A DNA stretch of 64,000 bases from the NCBI RefSeq assembly GCF_008974285.1, contig NZ_BKZV01000004.1:294752-358751 (forward strand), in the 5' to 3' direction. This document shows, piece by piece, positions 9,629 through 20,570 of the stretch; positions within the stretch are counted from its first letter, which is position 1, and each line of letters starts with the position of its first letter. A program made the translations under genes and the position numbers. The DNA comes from Thermogemmatispora aurantia (lineage in GTDB: Bacteria > Chloroflexota > Ktedonobacteria > Ktedonobacterales > Ktedonobacteraceae). The notes under the pieces were generated by a model. It had not been told where the DNA came from. It worked only from the letters and a program-made list of their open reading frames with translations, and ran no database searches.

Positions 9629-10735
9629 ATGACCAGCCTGCGGCTTGAACACATCGTCAAGGACTACGACGGCCCCGGGGGACGCCAGCCGGCCCTGCGC
9701 GACATCTCGCTGGAAGTAGGTGACGGCGAGGCCCTGGCCATTGTCGGCCCCTCCGGCTGTGGCAAAAGCACCCTCCTCAAAGTGGTCGCCGGCCTTGAAT
9801 TCCCCACCCACGGACGCATCTACTACGGCGACCTCGACATGACCGACATCAAGCCCCAGGACCGCGGCGTTGGCATGGTCTTTCAGGACTACGCCCTCTA
9901 CCCTGCCATGAAGAGCAAAGGGAATCTCGCCTACTATTTCGAGCACCATGCCTACACCCACGAGCAGATGGAGGAGCGCGTCCGGCGCACTGCCGAGCTG
10001 ATGGGCGTTGACTTCCAGCACCTGCTGGGCCGTTTCCCCGAGACCCTCAGCGGCGGCGAGCAGCAGCGCGTCGCCATCGCCCGCTGCATCGTGCGCGACC
10101 CCACCATCTTTCTCATGGACGAGCCAATCGTCAATCTGGACGCCAAGCGGCGCGAGCAGACGCGCATCGAGATCAAAAAGCTACTGCGCACCTTCCACGT
10201 CACCACGCTCTACGTTACCCACGACCAGCAAGAAGCCATCTTCATGGGTGATCGCCTGGCCGTCATGCGCGCGGGGCGCATTGAGCAGGTGGGCAGCTTT
10301 GACGACCTCTACTACACGCCGGTCAACCTCTTCGTGGCCACCTTCATCGGCAGCCCGCCCCTCACTGTTCTGCCAGCCGCCCTCAGCGAGGGCCGCCTGC
10401 ACATCGCCGGGCAGAGCTGGCCGCTCCCCGAGGAGCTAGCCGGGCACCTGCCATCAGGCCCCCTGCGTCTGGGCGTGCGCGCCGAGCACTGGCTGCGCGA
10501 CCAGCCGGACGGCCTGCCGCTGGAGATCAGCCATAGCGAGCGCATTCCCACCGAGCGCATCGCCCTCGTACACGGTCACTGGCTGGGGCAGCGCGTCATC
10601 GTCTCCCTGCCGCTGGAGGAGGCCGACGACAGCCGTGGTCTGCAGCGCCTGCGGCCCGACTGGGAGCAGCTCCTCTACTTTGCCGCCGATGACGAGCATC
10701 TCCTCTACAGTCCTGGCCCGCCCGCGCTCTTCTAG
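9629..10735 (+). CDS. Sugar ABC transporter ATP-binding protein (MalK/UgpC-type), first of three
   Basis: The 368-residue ATPase energises uptake of a sugar at the inner face of the membrane. Walker A is GPSGCGKST (near residue 46), the signature is [13 protein letters not shown], and Walker B is IFLMDEP followed by IVNLDAK. The H-loop VTHDQQEA is present, and the C-terminal 120 residues form an MOI/TOBE-type regulatory domain. IVNLDAK is a variant of the usual LSNLDAK D-loop. It opens a tandem of three related ATPases (9629, 10886, 12151). Their partners are presumably the binding protein and permeases at 13634-17755. Confidence 0.9.
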   Translation: MTSLRLEHIVKDYDGPGGRQPALRDISLEVGDGEALAIVGPSGCGKSTLLKVVAGLEFPTHGRIYYGDLDMTDIKPQDRGVGMVFQDYALYPAMKSKGNLAYYFEHHAYTHEQMEERVRRTAELMGVDFQHLLGRFPETLSGGEQQRVAIARCIVRDPTIFLMDEPIVNLDAKRREQTRIEIKKLLRTFHVTTLYVTHDQQEAIFMGDRLAVMRAGRIEQVGSFDDLYYTPVNLFVATFIGSPPLTVLPAALSEGRLHIAGQSWPLPEELAGHLPSGPLRLGVRAEHWLRDQPDGLPLEISHSERIPTERIALVHGHWLGQRVIVSLPLEEADDSRGLQRLRPDWEQLLYFAADDEHLLYSPGPPALF

Positions 10736-10885
10736 GCCCGGCGCGGCGGCCTCTGGAGGGAAGGAGCCAGCCGCCAGCGTGCCAGCCAGTGGCAGCGAGA
10801 GCCGTGGCGTGACATCAAGAGAGCAACTGGAAGAGCAGATAACGTGCAAGGAGTACATAGAGAGGAACAGCAGAAGGAGAAGCCT

Positions 10886-12150
10886 ATGGGTCTGGCCAGC
10901 GGAGGCATCGTCATCGAGCATCTCGTCAAACGCTTTGGTGAGCGGGCCGTCGTCGATGACCTCAACCTGCACATCCAGCCGGGAGAACTCTTCGTCCTCG
11001 TCGGCCCCTCCGGCTGTGGCAAAACCACCACCCTGCGCCTGCTGGCCGGACTGGAGCCGGTCAGCGACGGGCGCATCTACTTCGGCGAGCGTCTGGTCAA
11101 CGACATCCGCCCGCGTGACCGCAACGTCGCCCTGGTCTTTCAAGACTACGCTATCTTCCCGCACCTGACCGTCTTCGAGAATATCGCCTACGGCCTGCGT
11201 GCTCGCCATGCGCCCCGCGACCTGATCCGCGAGCGTGTGGCGAACGCGGCCCGTCTCTTCCGCATCGAGCACCTGCTGAGGCGCAAGCCACGTCAACTCA
11301 GTGGTGGCGAGCGGCAGCGCGTCGCCCTGGCGCGGGCACTGGTGCGCGACGCCGCCCTCTATCTCTACGATGAGCCGCTGGCCAACCTTGACGCCCAGCT
11401 TCGTCACCAGGCGCGCGAAGACATCCTGACCCTGCACCGCCAGAAAGGGCAGCCGGCGGTCTACGTCACCCACGATCAGGCCGAGGCGATGGCCCTTGGC
11501 GACCGCATTGCCGTCATGCGCGACGGCAAGCTACAGCAGGTCGGCAGCGGCCTGGACCTCTACGAGCGGCCCTGCAACCAGTTCGTCGCCTTCTTCATCG
11601 GCTCGCCGGGCATCAACCTCTTCGAGGTTGAGGTACGTCCCGACCGGGACGGGGGCCTGCGCCTGGTCCATCCGGCCTTTCGCCTGCCCGTGCCCGAAGA
11701 ATTTCAGGCGCGCATTGCTCCCTACACGGGCCGGCGTCTCAACCTGGGCATCCGGCCTGAGCACCTGCAGCCACCGCGCCGCGCCGACTTCGCCGTCAGC
11801 GAAGACAGCACCATTCGCGGCCTGGTCAACGTCATCGAACCGACCGTCAGCGGCTGCACCGTCTACCTGAGTACGCTGGAGCCGACGCCGCGCGACTTCG
11901 TGGCCACCCTCAAAGCGCGCCTGCCCGGCAGCTACCTCGGGCGCGACGTGCCGCTGGCCGTCAACCTGCGCAAGATCCATCTCTTTGACCCCGAAGATGG
12001 GCAAGCTCTGCTCCACGGTCCCGTTGCCCCCGGTGACCGGCCCGTCAGGGTGACGGTCAGCCCGTCAGGAGGGCCAGCGAACGGGCAGGCGGAGCAGCCG
12101 GCGAGCGAGCGAGAGACGAGCGAAGCCAGCACACAGAGGGAAGAGCAAGC

Positions 12151-12154
<4 letters not shown>
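10886..12154 (+). CDS. Sugar ABC transporter ATP-binding protein (MalK/UgpC-type), second of three
   Basis: A 422-residue ATPase. ATG at 10886 is preferred over an in-frame start at 10844, because GAAGGAG lies six bases before it and the family N-terminus IVIEHLVKRFG follows directly. Walker A is GPSGCGKTT, the signature LSGGERQRVALAR, Walker B LYLYDEPLANLDA, and the H-loop VTHDQAEA. All catalytic motifs are intact. The TOBE region follows, and the last 35 residues are a hydrophilic tail rich in Glu, Ser and Pro that is absent from its neighbours. Its stop overlaps the GTG start of the third ATPase (GTGA at 12151-12154), so the two are translationally coupled. Confidence 0.9.
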
Positions 12155-13293
<1,139 letters not shown>

Positions 13294-13311
13294 AGTTATG
13301 CCGTAGCGAGC

Positions 13312-13340
13312 TTGACAGTTATCCTTTTGTCAGGTACACT
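13312..13340 (+). promoter_or_regulatory. Sigma-70 promoter of the sugar-binding-protein gene
   Basis: TTGACA (13312-13317), a 17-base spacer, and TACACT (13335-13340). The LacI operator begins 14 bases after the -10 box, so a bound repressor would block initiation or early elongation. Confidence 0.75.
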
Positions 13341-13353
13341 AGCACTAGATTTA

Positions 13354-13367
13354 TGGGAGCGATCCCA
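13354..13367. promoter_or_regulatory. LacI-family operator copy 2
   Basis: TGGGAGCGATCCCA, identical over all 14 bases to the site at 8107-8120. It is placed at about +8 of the promoter at 13312-13340. The flanking bases differ from copy 1, which argues for a conserved binding site and not a duplicated segment. The leader from here to the start codon at 13634 is about 265 bases and includes a small hairpin (13399-13418). Confidence 0.8.
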
Positions 13368-13633
13368 AAACTGAAACTTGAGTTGGGGCCAATATTGAGC
13401 GGAGCAACGCTTCTCCGCACACGCGGTTGAACTGATGTACAGCTAAGACAGGCGGCGTCGACGGCAGGCGAGCAGAGTACTGGAAGGACGAACGCAGGCA
13501 AACAAACAGACAGGCAGCGCGTTACGTAACGGAGGCCAGACTGACAGGGACGAGACAAAGCAAAGGGCTTCAGATGCAGGACGACAGGATGGACCCAGAC
13601 CATTCAACAGCATCCAAAGAAGGAGATGACATC

Positions 13634-15328
13634 ATGGATGACGAGACGCGCACCCTTCTAGAGCCGCTGCTCGCGTCTGAGGGGACCCTGACGCGCCGGC
13701 AGCTTCTGCGCGCCGCGGCTGCGGGGAGCGTGGCCCTGGCGGGCGGGGCCTTACTGGCCGCCTGTGGAGGGAGCAGCTCCAACACCGTGGTCAACGTCAC
13801 GTTTCTGACCAATGGCTGGCCGGGCGATTCCATGCCCACCGCTGATCAGCAGAAAGGCAACATCACCCTCAAAGCCTACGCTGACGCCCTGGCCGACTGG
13901 CTCAAAAAGAATCCCGGCGTCAAGATTAAGCACACCGACACCAACATCTGGAGTCAGTCCGCAGTCACCCAGGCCATCGCTGCCGGCACGGCCCCAACCT
14001 GGTTTGAAGGCAACATCCTTGGCTCCTTCATCAACAACGTAGTGCGCAGTGCCTTTGCGCGTGGCCTGGCGGCAGACGTCACCGACCTGGTGGTCAGCAC
14101 CAAGCTGGAGAGCCAGCTCACCGATATTTACCTGCCCGTCTACCGTAGCTGGAAGGTCAACGGGCGCTACTACGGCACCCCAGGCGGCTATGGAGCCGGC
14201 GACGGCATGTATTTCCGCCGTGACCTGATCCAGCAGAACGGGCTGGTTGAGCCGACGCCGGGCTGGACCTGGAGCGACTTCCGCAAACTGGCCAAAGCCC
14301 TGACCAGTGCCAGCATGAAAGGGGCGGCCCTCCAGTTCTACGTCTTCGACCAGAGCCTGCAGGCCAATGGCCTCAACTCTGGCGCCACCGGCTACGGAGC
14401 CCTGGGCCTGGAGCCGACGCCCTCCAACGCCTGGCCCTGGCGCTACAACCTCACGCCCTGGCTGAGCCAATACGAGCAGGTCGTCGAGAACTGGCGCGGC
14501 ATGTACTTCACGGACAAATCGATTACCTCCTCGCTCTCGACCGGCGACAGCGACGTGGCCCAGGCCTTTGCCCGTGGCGACGTGGCCATGATGGCCAACA
14601 ATACGGGCTTCTTCACGCGCCCGGTGACCGACCCGACGAGCGCCATCAACATTGCCGTCAAAGTGGGTAAGCCCTTTGAGGAGGTCGTCGGCTGGATCTC
14701 GCACCCCATCGGCTACCTCGGCTCCTTCGGAGCCACGCAGGCCGGCTCAGCCATCGGCTCCATCGATCCCCATCTGCAGCGCAACAAGCCGGCCCTGGCC
14801 AAAGCCTTCGACTTCCTGGTGCAGTTTATCATCGGCGAAGAGCTGGTCAAGCAGCGCCAGGAGATCTACAAGGTCACTCATGACCTCAAGGATGTCTTCC
14901 TGGAGGTTCCGCCGATGTCGAAGCTGCAGATCAACTATGGCATCAATGGCACGGCTGAACAGGCCTGGGGCAAGCTGACGATGCAGGCCGTCAACGCCGC
15001 CGCCGCCATCCCGCAGCTCCCCGACCCTGGCCTCTACTTCCCGGCGGAGCAGAATCCGGGTCCGACGGGCGACGCCTGGAACGATGCCAACTCTGGCCTG
15101 GCCTACACCCAGGACAGCATCCCGGCGGTGCTCATGAAGCTGCAGAACGTCCAGAACGCGCAGTTCGCCTCGCTGTCCTCCAGCGTGTCGAAGGATACCT
15201 TCATTGCCAGTGCGAAGAAGTTCTTTGCCGACCTGGACGCCTTCTGGGCCAGGTACGCCCCGCTCTACTCGGCGGAACTCTTCCACCCCTGGTATCTGCA
15301 GAAGGTTCTGCCGGCTCTGGGAGGCTGA
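13634..15328 (+). CDS. Extracellular sugar-binding lipoprotein (ABC family 1)
   Basis: A 564-residue solute receptor of the sugar importer. ATG at 13634 is chosen because AAGGAG lies eight bases upstream; earlier in-frame ATGs at 13574 and 13589 lack this. Residues 20-26 read TRRQLLR, a twin-arginine-like motif. A hydrophobic stretch and the lipobox LLAAC follow, with Cys44 the predicted lipid anchor, so it is probably Tat-exported and membrane-tethered. The mature part has the family-1 binding-protein layout (GYGAGDGMYFRRD near residue 190, FARGDVAMM near 310). It is somewhat longer than typical MalE (about 400-450). Operator control and position suggest it binds oligosaccharides processed by the GH116/29/42/31 enzymes. 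Confidence 0.9.
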   Translation: MDDETRTLLEPLLASEGTLTRRQLLRAAAAGSVALAGGALLAACGGSSSNTVVNVTFLTNGWPGDSMPTADQQKGNITLKAYADALADWLKKNPGVKIKHTDTNIWSQSAVTQAIAAGTAPTWFEGNILGSFINNVVRSAFARGLAADVTDLVVSTKLESQLTDIYLPVYRSWKVNGRYYGTPGGYGAGDGMYFRRDLIQQNGLVEPTPGWTWSDFRKLAKALTSASMKGAALQFYVFDQSLQANGLNSGATGYGALGLEPTPSNAWPWRYNLTPWLSQYEQVVENWRGMYFTDKSITSSLSTGDSDVAQAFARGDVAMMANNTGFFTRPVTDPTSAINIAVKVGKPFEEVVGWISHPIGYLGSFGATQAGSAIGSIDPHLQRNKPALAKAFDFLVQFIIGEELVKQRQEIYKVTHDLKDVFLEVPPMSKLQINYGINGTAEQAWGKLTMQAVNAAAAIPQLPDPGLYFPAEQNPGPTGDAWNDANSGLAYTQDSIPAVLMKLQNVQNAQFASLSSSVSKDTFIASAKKFFADLDAFWARYAPLYSAELFHPWYLQKVLPALGG

Positions 15329-15722
15329 GCCTGGCTGTCTCCTACCGAAGCAGACGTACCCTCCCCGGCCTCCTGCGCAGGGCCAGTGTCGCTGTACTGG
15401 CTGGCAGGGCTGGCGAGCCGGGCCCCGACGGACCCGCCAGCCCTGGCCAGTCCTGGCCGGCGGGCGGACTGACGGTCTGACTGCCTGGCTGTCCGTCCCT
15501 CTGCCAGTCCGCCCCGCCCTCCTGGCGCCCTGCGGTCCCCCGACGCCCTTCTGGCCAGGGAAGATACCGCCCTGGCGAAGCTGGTGCAGCGGCGGGCGCC
15601 CTTCTGGATCGGGCACGGCCCGGTCCGTATTCAGACCCAGGCGCAGCGCACAAGCCGGTCGGGTTGGTGAGGGTAATAGAAATGGAAGCAAGTGGCCCTC
15701 TATGGAAGGAAGTACGAGAGCA
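15329..15722. other. Hairpin-rich gap between binding protein and permease
   Basis: This 394-base GC-rich stretch has no convincing gene. It holds two strong inverted repeats. The first is CTGGC-AGGGCTGGCG (15401-15415) with its complement at 15435-15450 (15 bp, one bulged base). The second is GGGCGGACT (15462-15470) with AGTCCGCCC (15506-15514). Neither is followed by a T-run. Such hairpins after a binding-protein gene often protect the upstream mRNA and lower permease expression; that role is inferred here. Confidence 0.55.
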
Positions 15723-16664
15723 ATGTCTGAGCCGCTCACCGAAGTAGCGGTTCCAGCGAGAGCGAGCGAAGCGGAGCAGCCGGCCCAGGCTCAGCGTCTG
15801 CGGCGACGCAGTCGGCTAGAGACCTGGCTCTTTCTGTTACCGGCGGCCCTCTTTCAGCTTGTCTGGGGCTGGTATCCGCTGCTGATGGCCTTTCTAATCA
15901 GCTTCACCGACGCCCAGCCGATGCTGCCCAGCCATTTTACCGGACTGGAGAGCTACCTTCGGGTCTGGAACGATCCCCTGGTTGGGCAAGCCTTTCGCGT
16001 CACCTTCTTCTACGGCAGCATGCTGGTAGCCCTGACTTTCATCTTCCCATTGCTGATTGCCATCTTCCTGATGGAGCTGCCGCCCCGCCTGATGCGCTGG
16101 ATGATGATCCTCTGGTTCCTGCCGATCAGCGTCATCGCCAACAGCATCCTGTGGCGCTATCTCTACAATGAGCAGTACGGTCTGCTGGAGTACATTGCCA
16201 CCGAGATCCTCCATCTGCCGCACCAGCCATTTCTCAACGATCCCCATCAGGTGCTCTTCTGGCTGGTCTTCCCGGCGGTGGTCGTGGCGGGGCCGGGCGT
16301 CGCCGGCCTGGCCTATATGGCGGCTCTGCAGGGCATCCCGCGCTCCTACTTTGAGGCGGCGGAGATCGAGGGGGCCGGCTTCTGGCGCAAGATCTGGACC
16401 GTCTCGCTGCCGCGCCTGCGTCCAGTGATCGCTGTCATGCTGGTTTACGGCATCATCCAGGGGTTGCAAGACTATACCTGGCCGCAGATTCTCACGGGCG
16501 GCCAGCCCGAGGGGGCCAGTCGCACGGTCATGCTCTACCTCTTCTCCTATATCCAGAACCAGCGCTACGCCGATGCAACAGCGCTCTCGATCTATCTCTT
16601 TCTGGTGATCTTTGCCATCGTGGTGCTCTTCCGCACCTTCTTCAAGGAGGACCCGGATGCCTGA
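15723..16664 (+). CDS. Sugar ABC transporter permease (MalF-like)
   Basis: A 313-residue inner-membrane subunit with six predicted transmembrane segments, starting with WLFLLPAALFQLVWGWYPLL. ATG at 15723 has GGAAGGAAG about ten bases before it; an ATG at 15702 in the same frame is possible but has no site. The cytoplasmic coupling loop carries the EAA motif (EAAEIEGAGFWRKIWTVSLP near residues 215-235), which docks on the ATPase. Residues 1-35 are charged and cytoplasmic. It pairs with the second permease 50 bases downstream and with the binding protein upstream. Confidence 0.9.
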   Translation: MSEPLTEVAVPARASEAEQPAQAQRLRRRSRLETWLFLLPAALFQLVWGWYPLLMAFLISFTDAQPMLPSHFTGLESYLRVWNDPLVGQAFRVTFFYGSMLVALTFIFPLLIAIFLMELPPRLMRWMMILWFLPISVIANSILWRYLYNEQYGLLEYIATEILHLPHQPFLNDPHQVLFWLVFPAVVVAGPGVAGLAYMAALQGIPRSYFEAAEIEGAGFWRKIWTVSLPRLRPVIAVMLVYGIIQGLQDYTWPQILTGGQPEGASRTVMLYLFSYIQNQRYADATALSIYLFLVIFAIVVLFRTFFKEDPDA

Positions 16665-16714
16665 CCGGGCACGAACGCGCAAGTCAGTCAGGTAGCAGAA
16701 GGAGTGTGTTTGTT

Positions 16715-17755
16715 GTGTCTATGCTTTTCCCAAAGGTTGGCAGAAAGCAGCCCTTGCTAAGGCTGGGCTGGTGGCTGATGGTGATCCTGTTGTCCCTGGG
16801 CGTCCTGACCCACCTGGTGCCGTTCTATATCATGATCGTGACCTCGATCACGCCGGCGCAGGACACGCTATCGACGACGCCGGTGCTCTGGCCGCTCCAT
16901 CCCACGCTGGCGGCCTGGAAGCTGGTGATCCAGTGGGCCGAGAACAGCGGTGCCGGGGCTTTGCTAGCCGGATCGGCAGGAGAACCGTTCTGGGTCTATT
17001 TCTGGAACTCGTTCTTCATGACCTCCGTGACCCTGCTGATCTCGCTTCCGGTGACCTCGATGGCCGCCTACGCTACCAGTAAACTGCTGCGTGGACGGCG
17101 CGCACGCTGGGCCTTCCTCTTCTTTATCGGCACCCTGATGATTCCGCTGGCGGTGCTGCTGATACCGATGCTCTTCCTGACGCTCAATTTCCCTTTCGCT
17201 CTGCCGGGGGCCTCCGTTCCCAATCTGCCGGGCACCGATCAGCCTTTTCCGACGCTCTCGCTCTATGATACGCCCTGGGCCATTATTGTGCCGGGCATCT
17301 TCAATGCCTACAACTACCTGATCTTCAAGGGCTACTTCGACACGATCCCCGACTCGGTGCTGCAGGCGGCGCGCGTCGATGGCGGCTCGGAGTTCAACAT
17401 CTTCCGCCGCATTGTCTTCCCGATGAGCATCCCAGTCTATTCGGTAGTGGCCTGGATTCAGTTCTACGCGGTCTGGGATAGCTTCTTGTGGCCGCAGTTG
17501 GTGATTCAGAGCAACGATAAGGCTCCGACGGCGCTGGCCATATACACGGTCATGAACAATTTTATCAATTCGGGCGTGATGGACCGTGCCACGGCCCTGA
17601 GCCAGTCGGCGGCCATGCGCTCGGCCCTGGCGGCGGGCCTCTCGTGGAATGGCCTGATGGTGCTGGCCCTCCTGCAGACCTTTCCGATCTTTGTGATGTT
17701 CATTCTCTGCCGCGAGTATCTACTGCGCGGCGTGCGTATCCAGGGCCTGAAGTAG
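16715..17755 (+). CDS. Sugar ABC transporter permease (MalG-like)
   Basis: A 346-residue inner-membrane protein with six predicted helices. Starts are possible at GTG 16706, GTG 16715 and ATG 16721; AGAAGGAG (16697-16704) sits ten bases before GTG 16715, which I favour. The EAA loop reads QAARVDGGSEFNIFRRIVFP. It is longer than most MalG proteins (about 280), mainly through an extended periplasmic loop near residues 160-180 and near 275-295. It forms the second half of the translocation pore with the 15723 product. Confidence 0.88.
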   Translation: MSMLFPKVGRKQPLLRLGWWLMVILLSLGVLTHLVPFYIMIVTSITPAQDTLSTTPVLWPLHPTLAAWKLVIQWAENSGAGALLAGSAGEPFWVYFWNSFFMTSVTLLISLPVTSMAAYATSKLLRGRRARWAFLFFIGTLMIPLAVLLIPMLFLTLNFPFALPGASVPNLPGTDQPFPTLSLYDTPWAIIVPGIFNAYNYLIFKGYFDTIPDSVLQAARVDGGSEFNIFRRIVFPMSIPVYSVVAWIQFYAVWDSFLWPQLVIQSNDKAPTALAIYTVMNNFINSGVMDRATALSQSAAMRSALAAGLSWNGLMVLALLQTFPIFVMFILCREYLLRGVRIQGLK

Positions 17756-17984
17756 GCCCGCTTCCGTCTCGCCTGGGTGGCCAGCCGACTCGTCTGGGCA
17801 GGCGTTGGCGAGCTTCCGGCTGGCCGACGCTATCAACGGGTACCGCGGGACACGACGGGTAGGAGCGACAGACAGCGCGTCTGTATACCTGCCCGCCGTG
17901 CCGGTGCTGTCATGCATCTTAATGCATTTGTGGCATATTTATTGGGTTCTGTTGTGCTTTCCGGGCACAGGGAGAACAGAGACG

Positions 17985-18704
17985 ATGCCGTTCTTTGAAG
18001 AGTTCGAGGCCGATGTCCTCCCCGAGGAGACCCTGCGCCGTCCGATCTGGGGCGCCTTCGCCCTGTTGCGCGATCAGCTGGAGCGGCTGGTGGCTCTCAA
18101 CGTGGGCTGGGCCGTACAGTTGGTGCCGGCCTTAGTGGCGCTGGCCTGGCCGGCGCTCCCGCTGGCGCTGCGCCTGCCCCTGGTGCTCTACAGCGCCCTG
18201 GCCCTGATGCCAGCGACAGCCGTGCTCTTCAGCGGCGTTGCTCGCCTCAATCGTCAGGAGCCGCTGGACCTGGCGACGGTGCGCGAGGAACTGGGCCGCT
18301 TACTCCTGCCGAGTCTGCGCACGCTGGCGCCGCTGCCGGGCCTCTGTGGCCTTCTCTGTCTGCTGATCGTTGTGGTAGGTCCGCTCCAGCTCTTGCCGCT
18401 TGATGTGCTGTTGCGTCTATTACTGCTGATTCTGGGCTTCAGTGCCGTCTACTGGGGGCCGCTCTTCCTGGCGGAGCCGGGGCAGGGAGCCTGGTCGCTG
18501 CTCTGGCAGGCTCTGCGGCTGGCCTGGCGCTATCCGTTGCCGACCGCCGGCTCGCTCTTGCTGGCCCTGGCGGTGATGCTCGTAGGCTATCTCTCGGTCG
18601 CCGGCTTCTTCCTGATTGCGCCGGTGCTGGCGGCCCTTCTGCTATGGAGGCGGGCGCTGGTGCTGCTAGCGCGTCGCGGTGAGTTGAAGGTAGGCGTGCC
18701 ATGA
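17985..18704 (+). CDS. YesL-like (DUF624-type) membrane protein
   Basis: A 239-residue hydrophobic protein with about five to six membrane spans and a short soluble N-terminus (MPFFEEFEADVLPEET). ATG at 17985 has GGGAGA about ten bases upstream. The layout and position after sugar ABC permeases resemble YesL/DUF624 proteins, which often accompany carbohydrate importers; the similarity is by pattern and I hold it loosely. Its stop overlaps the start of the GroEL-like gene (ATGA at 18701-18704), so the two are translationally coupled. The 229-base gap before it could hold its own promoter, and an AT-rich stretch lies near 17920-17950. Function unknown. Confidence 0.6.
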   Translation: MPFFEEFEADVLPEETLRRPIWGAFALLRDQLERLVALNVGWAVQLVPALVALAWPALPLALRLPLVLYSALALMPATAVLFSGVARLNRQEPLDLATVREELGRLLLPSLRTLAPLPGLCGLLCLLIVVVGPLQLLPLDVLLRLLLLILGFSAVYWGPLFLAEPGQGAWSLLWQALRLAWRYPLPTAGSLLLALAVMLVGYLSVAGFFLIAPVLAALLLWRRALVLLARRGELKVGVP

Positions 18705-20386
18705 CGACGATGAGGCCGCGTAATCCGCGTGACGTCACGACCGGCTATCGGCTGGCGGAGGCGCGACGGCTGATAGCGGAGCTGCGGCGGGTGGCGCAGC
18801 AGCCCTCTCTGATCCTCTTGCCGCGGGCCTTGCGCCTCCTGGTGCGAGGTATCGATCTGCTGGCCCGGCCCCTGGCCCTGACCCTGGGACCGGCGCGCAC
18901 CCTGGTTCTCAACGAACGCACCCGCAGCGAGTGCGAGGTCCTGGCCGACGCCAGCACCATTGCGCGGCGCGTTATTGCCCTGCGCAGTCGCAGCGACAAT
19001 CTGGGGGCGATGTTGTTGCGCAAGATGGCGCTGGAGCTACACGAGCGCTATGGCGATGGGGTAGCGCTGGCGGCGGTCATGGTGCGCTCCCTGGTACACG
19101 AGGCCTGTCGCCGGTTGGCGGCGGGAGCCAGTCCACCGGCCCTGGCGCGTGGACTGCAGCGGGCCGTCGAGGCGGCGGAGGCGGCCCTGGAGAGTCAGGC
19201 TCGTCCGTTGGGGAGCTGTGAGGAGGTGCAGGCCCTGGTTTTGGGGGCGACGGGCGATGTTGAGCTGAGCGAGGTGCTGGCGCGCATGTTTGAGGTGCTG
19301 GGGCCGTGCTCGACCATTGTCACTGAAGAACTGCCCAGGCCGGGACTCGACCACGAGTACATTCGCGGTGGCAAGTGGGATGGCTACATTCCGGCGCGTG
19401 CCCTCCTGCCGGAAGGGGAGGCTGGGCTAATCCTGCGTCAGCCCTGGATTGTCCTCGCCGATGAGGAACTGCACGAAGTTGAGCAGGTGCTGCCCATGCT
19501 GGAGCTGGTGCTGGCCGAGCCAGGCCGGCCCCCTCTGCTGGTGGTCGCGCGTGCCATTCGAGGGCCGGCCCTGACCATGCTGACGGCCAACCACGTGCGT
19601 GGCCTGGTGACGCTCGGCCTGCTGGTGCTCTCCAGCGGCGCGACCCTGGTGCACGATGATCTGGCCGATATGGCGGCCCTGACCGGTGGTACGGTGCTCT
19701 CGGAGCTGACTGGTACGCTTTGCCGTCATCTGCGGCGTGAGCACCTTGGCCGCGCGCAGCAGGCGATTCTGACGCCCACGGGGGTGACCATCGTTGGCGG
19801 CCAGGGGCATACGTGTGATATTCAGCAACGCCTGGCTGGCGTGCGCGCTCAGCTGCGCGAGGTCGCACGCGGAAGACAGAGCGAGTGGGAGTTTCTGCGC
19901 CTGCGTCTGGCGCGTCTGACGGGTGGAATTGGCATTCTCAAGATTGGGGCTATCAGCGAGCATGAGATGGAACTGAGGAAGGAGCAGGCGGAGAAGGCGC
20001 TGCGCGTCTTGGAGGCGGCCTATGAGGGTGGCCTGGTGCCTGGCGGTGGCGTGGCCCTCCTCAATTGTCTGCCGGCGCTGCAGGCGATGCGGGCCTCCTG
20101 TGCCGATGCTGACGAGCGTCAGGGGGTAGCGCTGCTGGAAGCTGCGCTGCAGGAGCCTTTTTTGCAGATTGTGCGCAATTATGGTGCTATGCATCCACCG
20201 CTGGTGTTGGAGGAGGTGCGTCGCCGGGGGGCTGACTATGGTTTTGATGCCCTGCGTGGTGAGGTGGCCTCGATGTGGGAGCGGGGCATCCTGGACTGTT
20301 GCAGCATTGTACGCGGGGCGTTGCGAGCGGCAGTCAGCCTGGCGACGATGCTGGTGACGACCGATGCGGTGGTTTTTCACGGGTGA
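18701..20386 (+). CDS. Divergent GroEL-like chaperonin (Cpn60 family)
   Basis: A 561-residue protein recognisable as Cpn60 across its length. LARPLALTLGPARTLVL matches the GroEL ATP-binding N-terminus, GDGVALAAV aligns with GDGTTTATV, and LTGGIGILKIG plus VPGGGVALL match the equatorial C-terminal half. Catalytic motifs have drifted. The Asp equivalent to GroEL D87 is kept (Asp119), but the threonines after it are lost. The position of D398 aligns without gaps to Lys432 (AEKAL instead of VEDAL). There is no GGM tail and no groES beside it. Loss of D398 suggests slow or absent ATP hydrolysis. The gene overlaps the membrane-protein gene upstream by four bases. A housekeeping groEL is presumably elsewhere; this copy's role is unknown. 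Confidence 0.88.
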   Translation: MTTMRPRNPRDVTTGYRLAEARRLIAELRRVAQQPSLILLPRALRLLVRGIDLLARPLALTLGPARTLVLNERTRSECEVLADASTIARRVIALRSRSDNLGAMLLRKMALELHERYGDGVALAAVMVRSLVHEACRRLAAGASPPALARGLQRAVEAAEAALESQARPLGSCEEVQALVLGATGDVELSEVLARMFEVLGPCSTIVTEELPRPGLDHEYIRGGKWDGYIPARALLPEGEAGLILRQPWIVLADEELHEVEQVLPMLELVLAEPGRPPLLVVARAIRGPALTMLTANHVRGLVTLGLLVLSSGATLVHDDLADMAALTGGTVLSELTGTLCRHLRREHLGRAQQAILTPTGVTIVGGQGHTCDIQQRLAGVRAQLREVARGRQSEWEFLRLRLARLTGGIGILKIGAISEHEMELRKEQAEKALRVLEAAYEGGLVPGGGVALLNCLPALQAMRASCADADERQGVALLEAALQEPFLQIVRNYGAMHPPLVLEEVRRRGADYGFDALRGEVASMWERGILDCCSIVRGALRAAVSLATMLVTTDAVVFHG

Positions 20387-20570
20387 GCTGAGAGCAGGTC
20401 TGCTGCTCCGCAAGGCCTGGGCTGTGACTCTGTGGCCGCTGAGCGGTGAGGGAGCGGGCGCGCTTGCGGCTTTCTGCGATAATGACAAGAGGCTGACGGC
20501 GCGGCGCCTGCTGAGCTGGGCGCTGAAGCTGAAGCTGTGCCGTAAGCAATGAGGAAGGAGGTGTTTGCTT

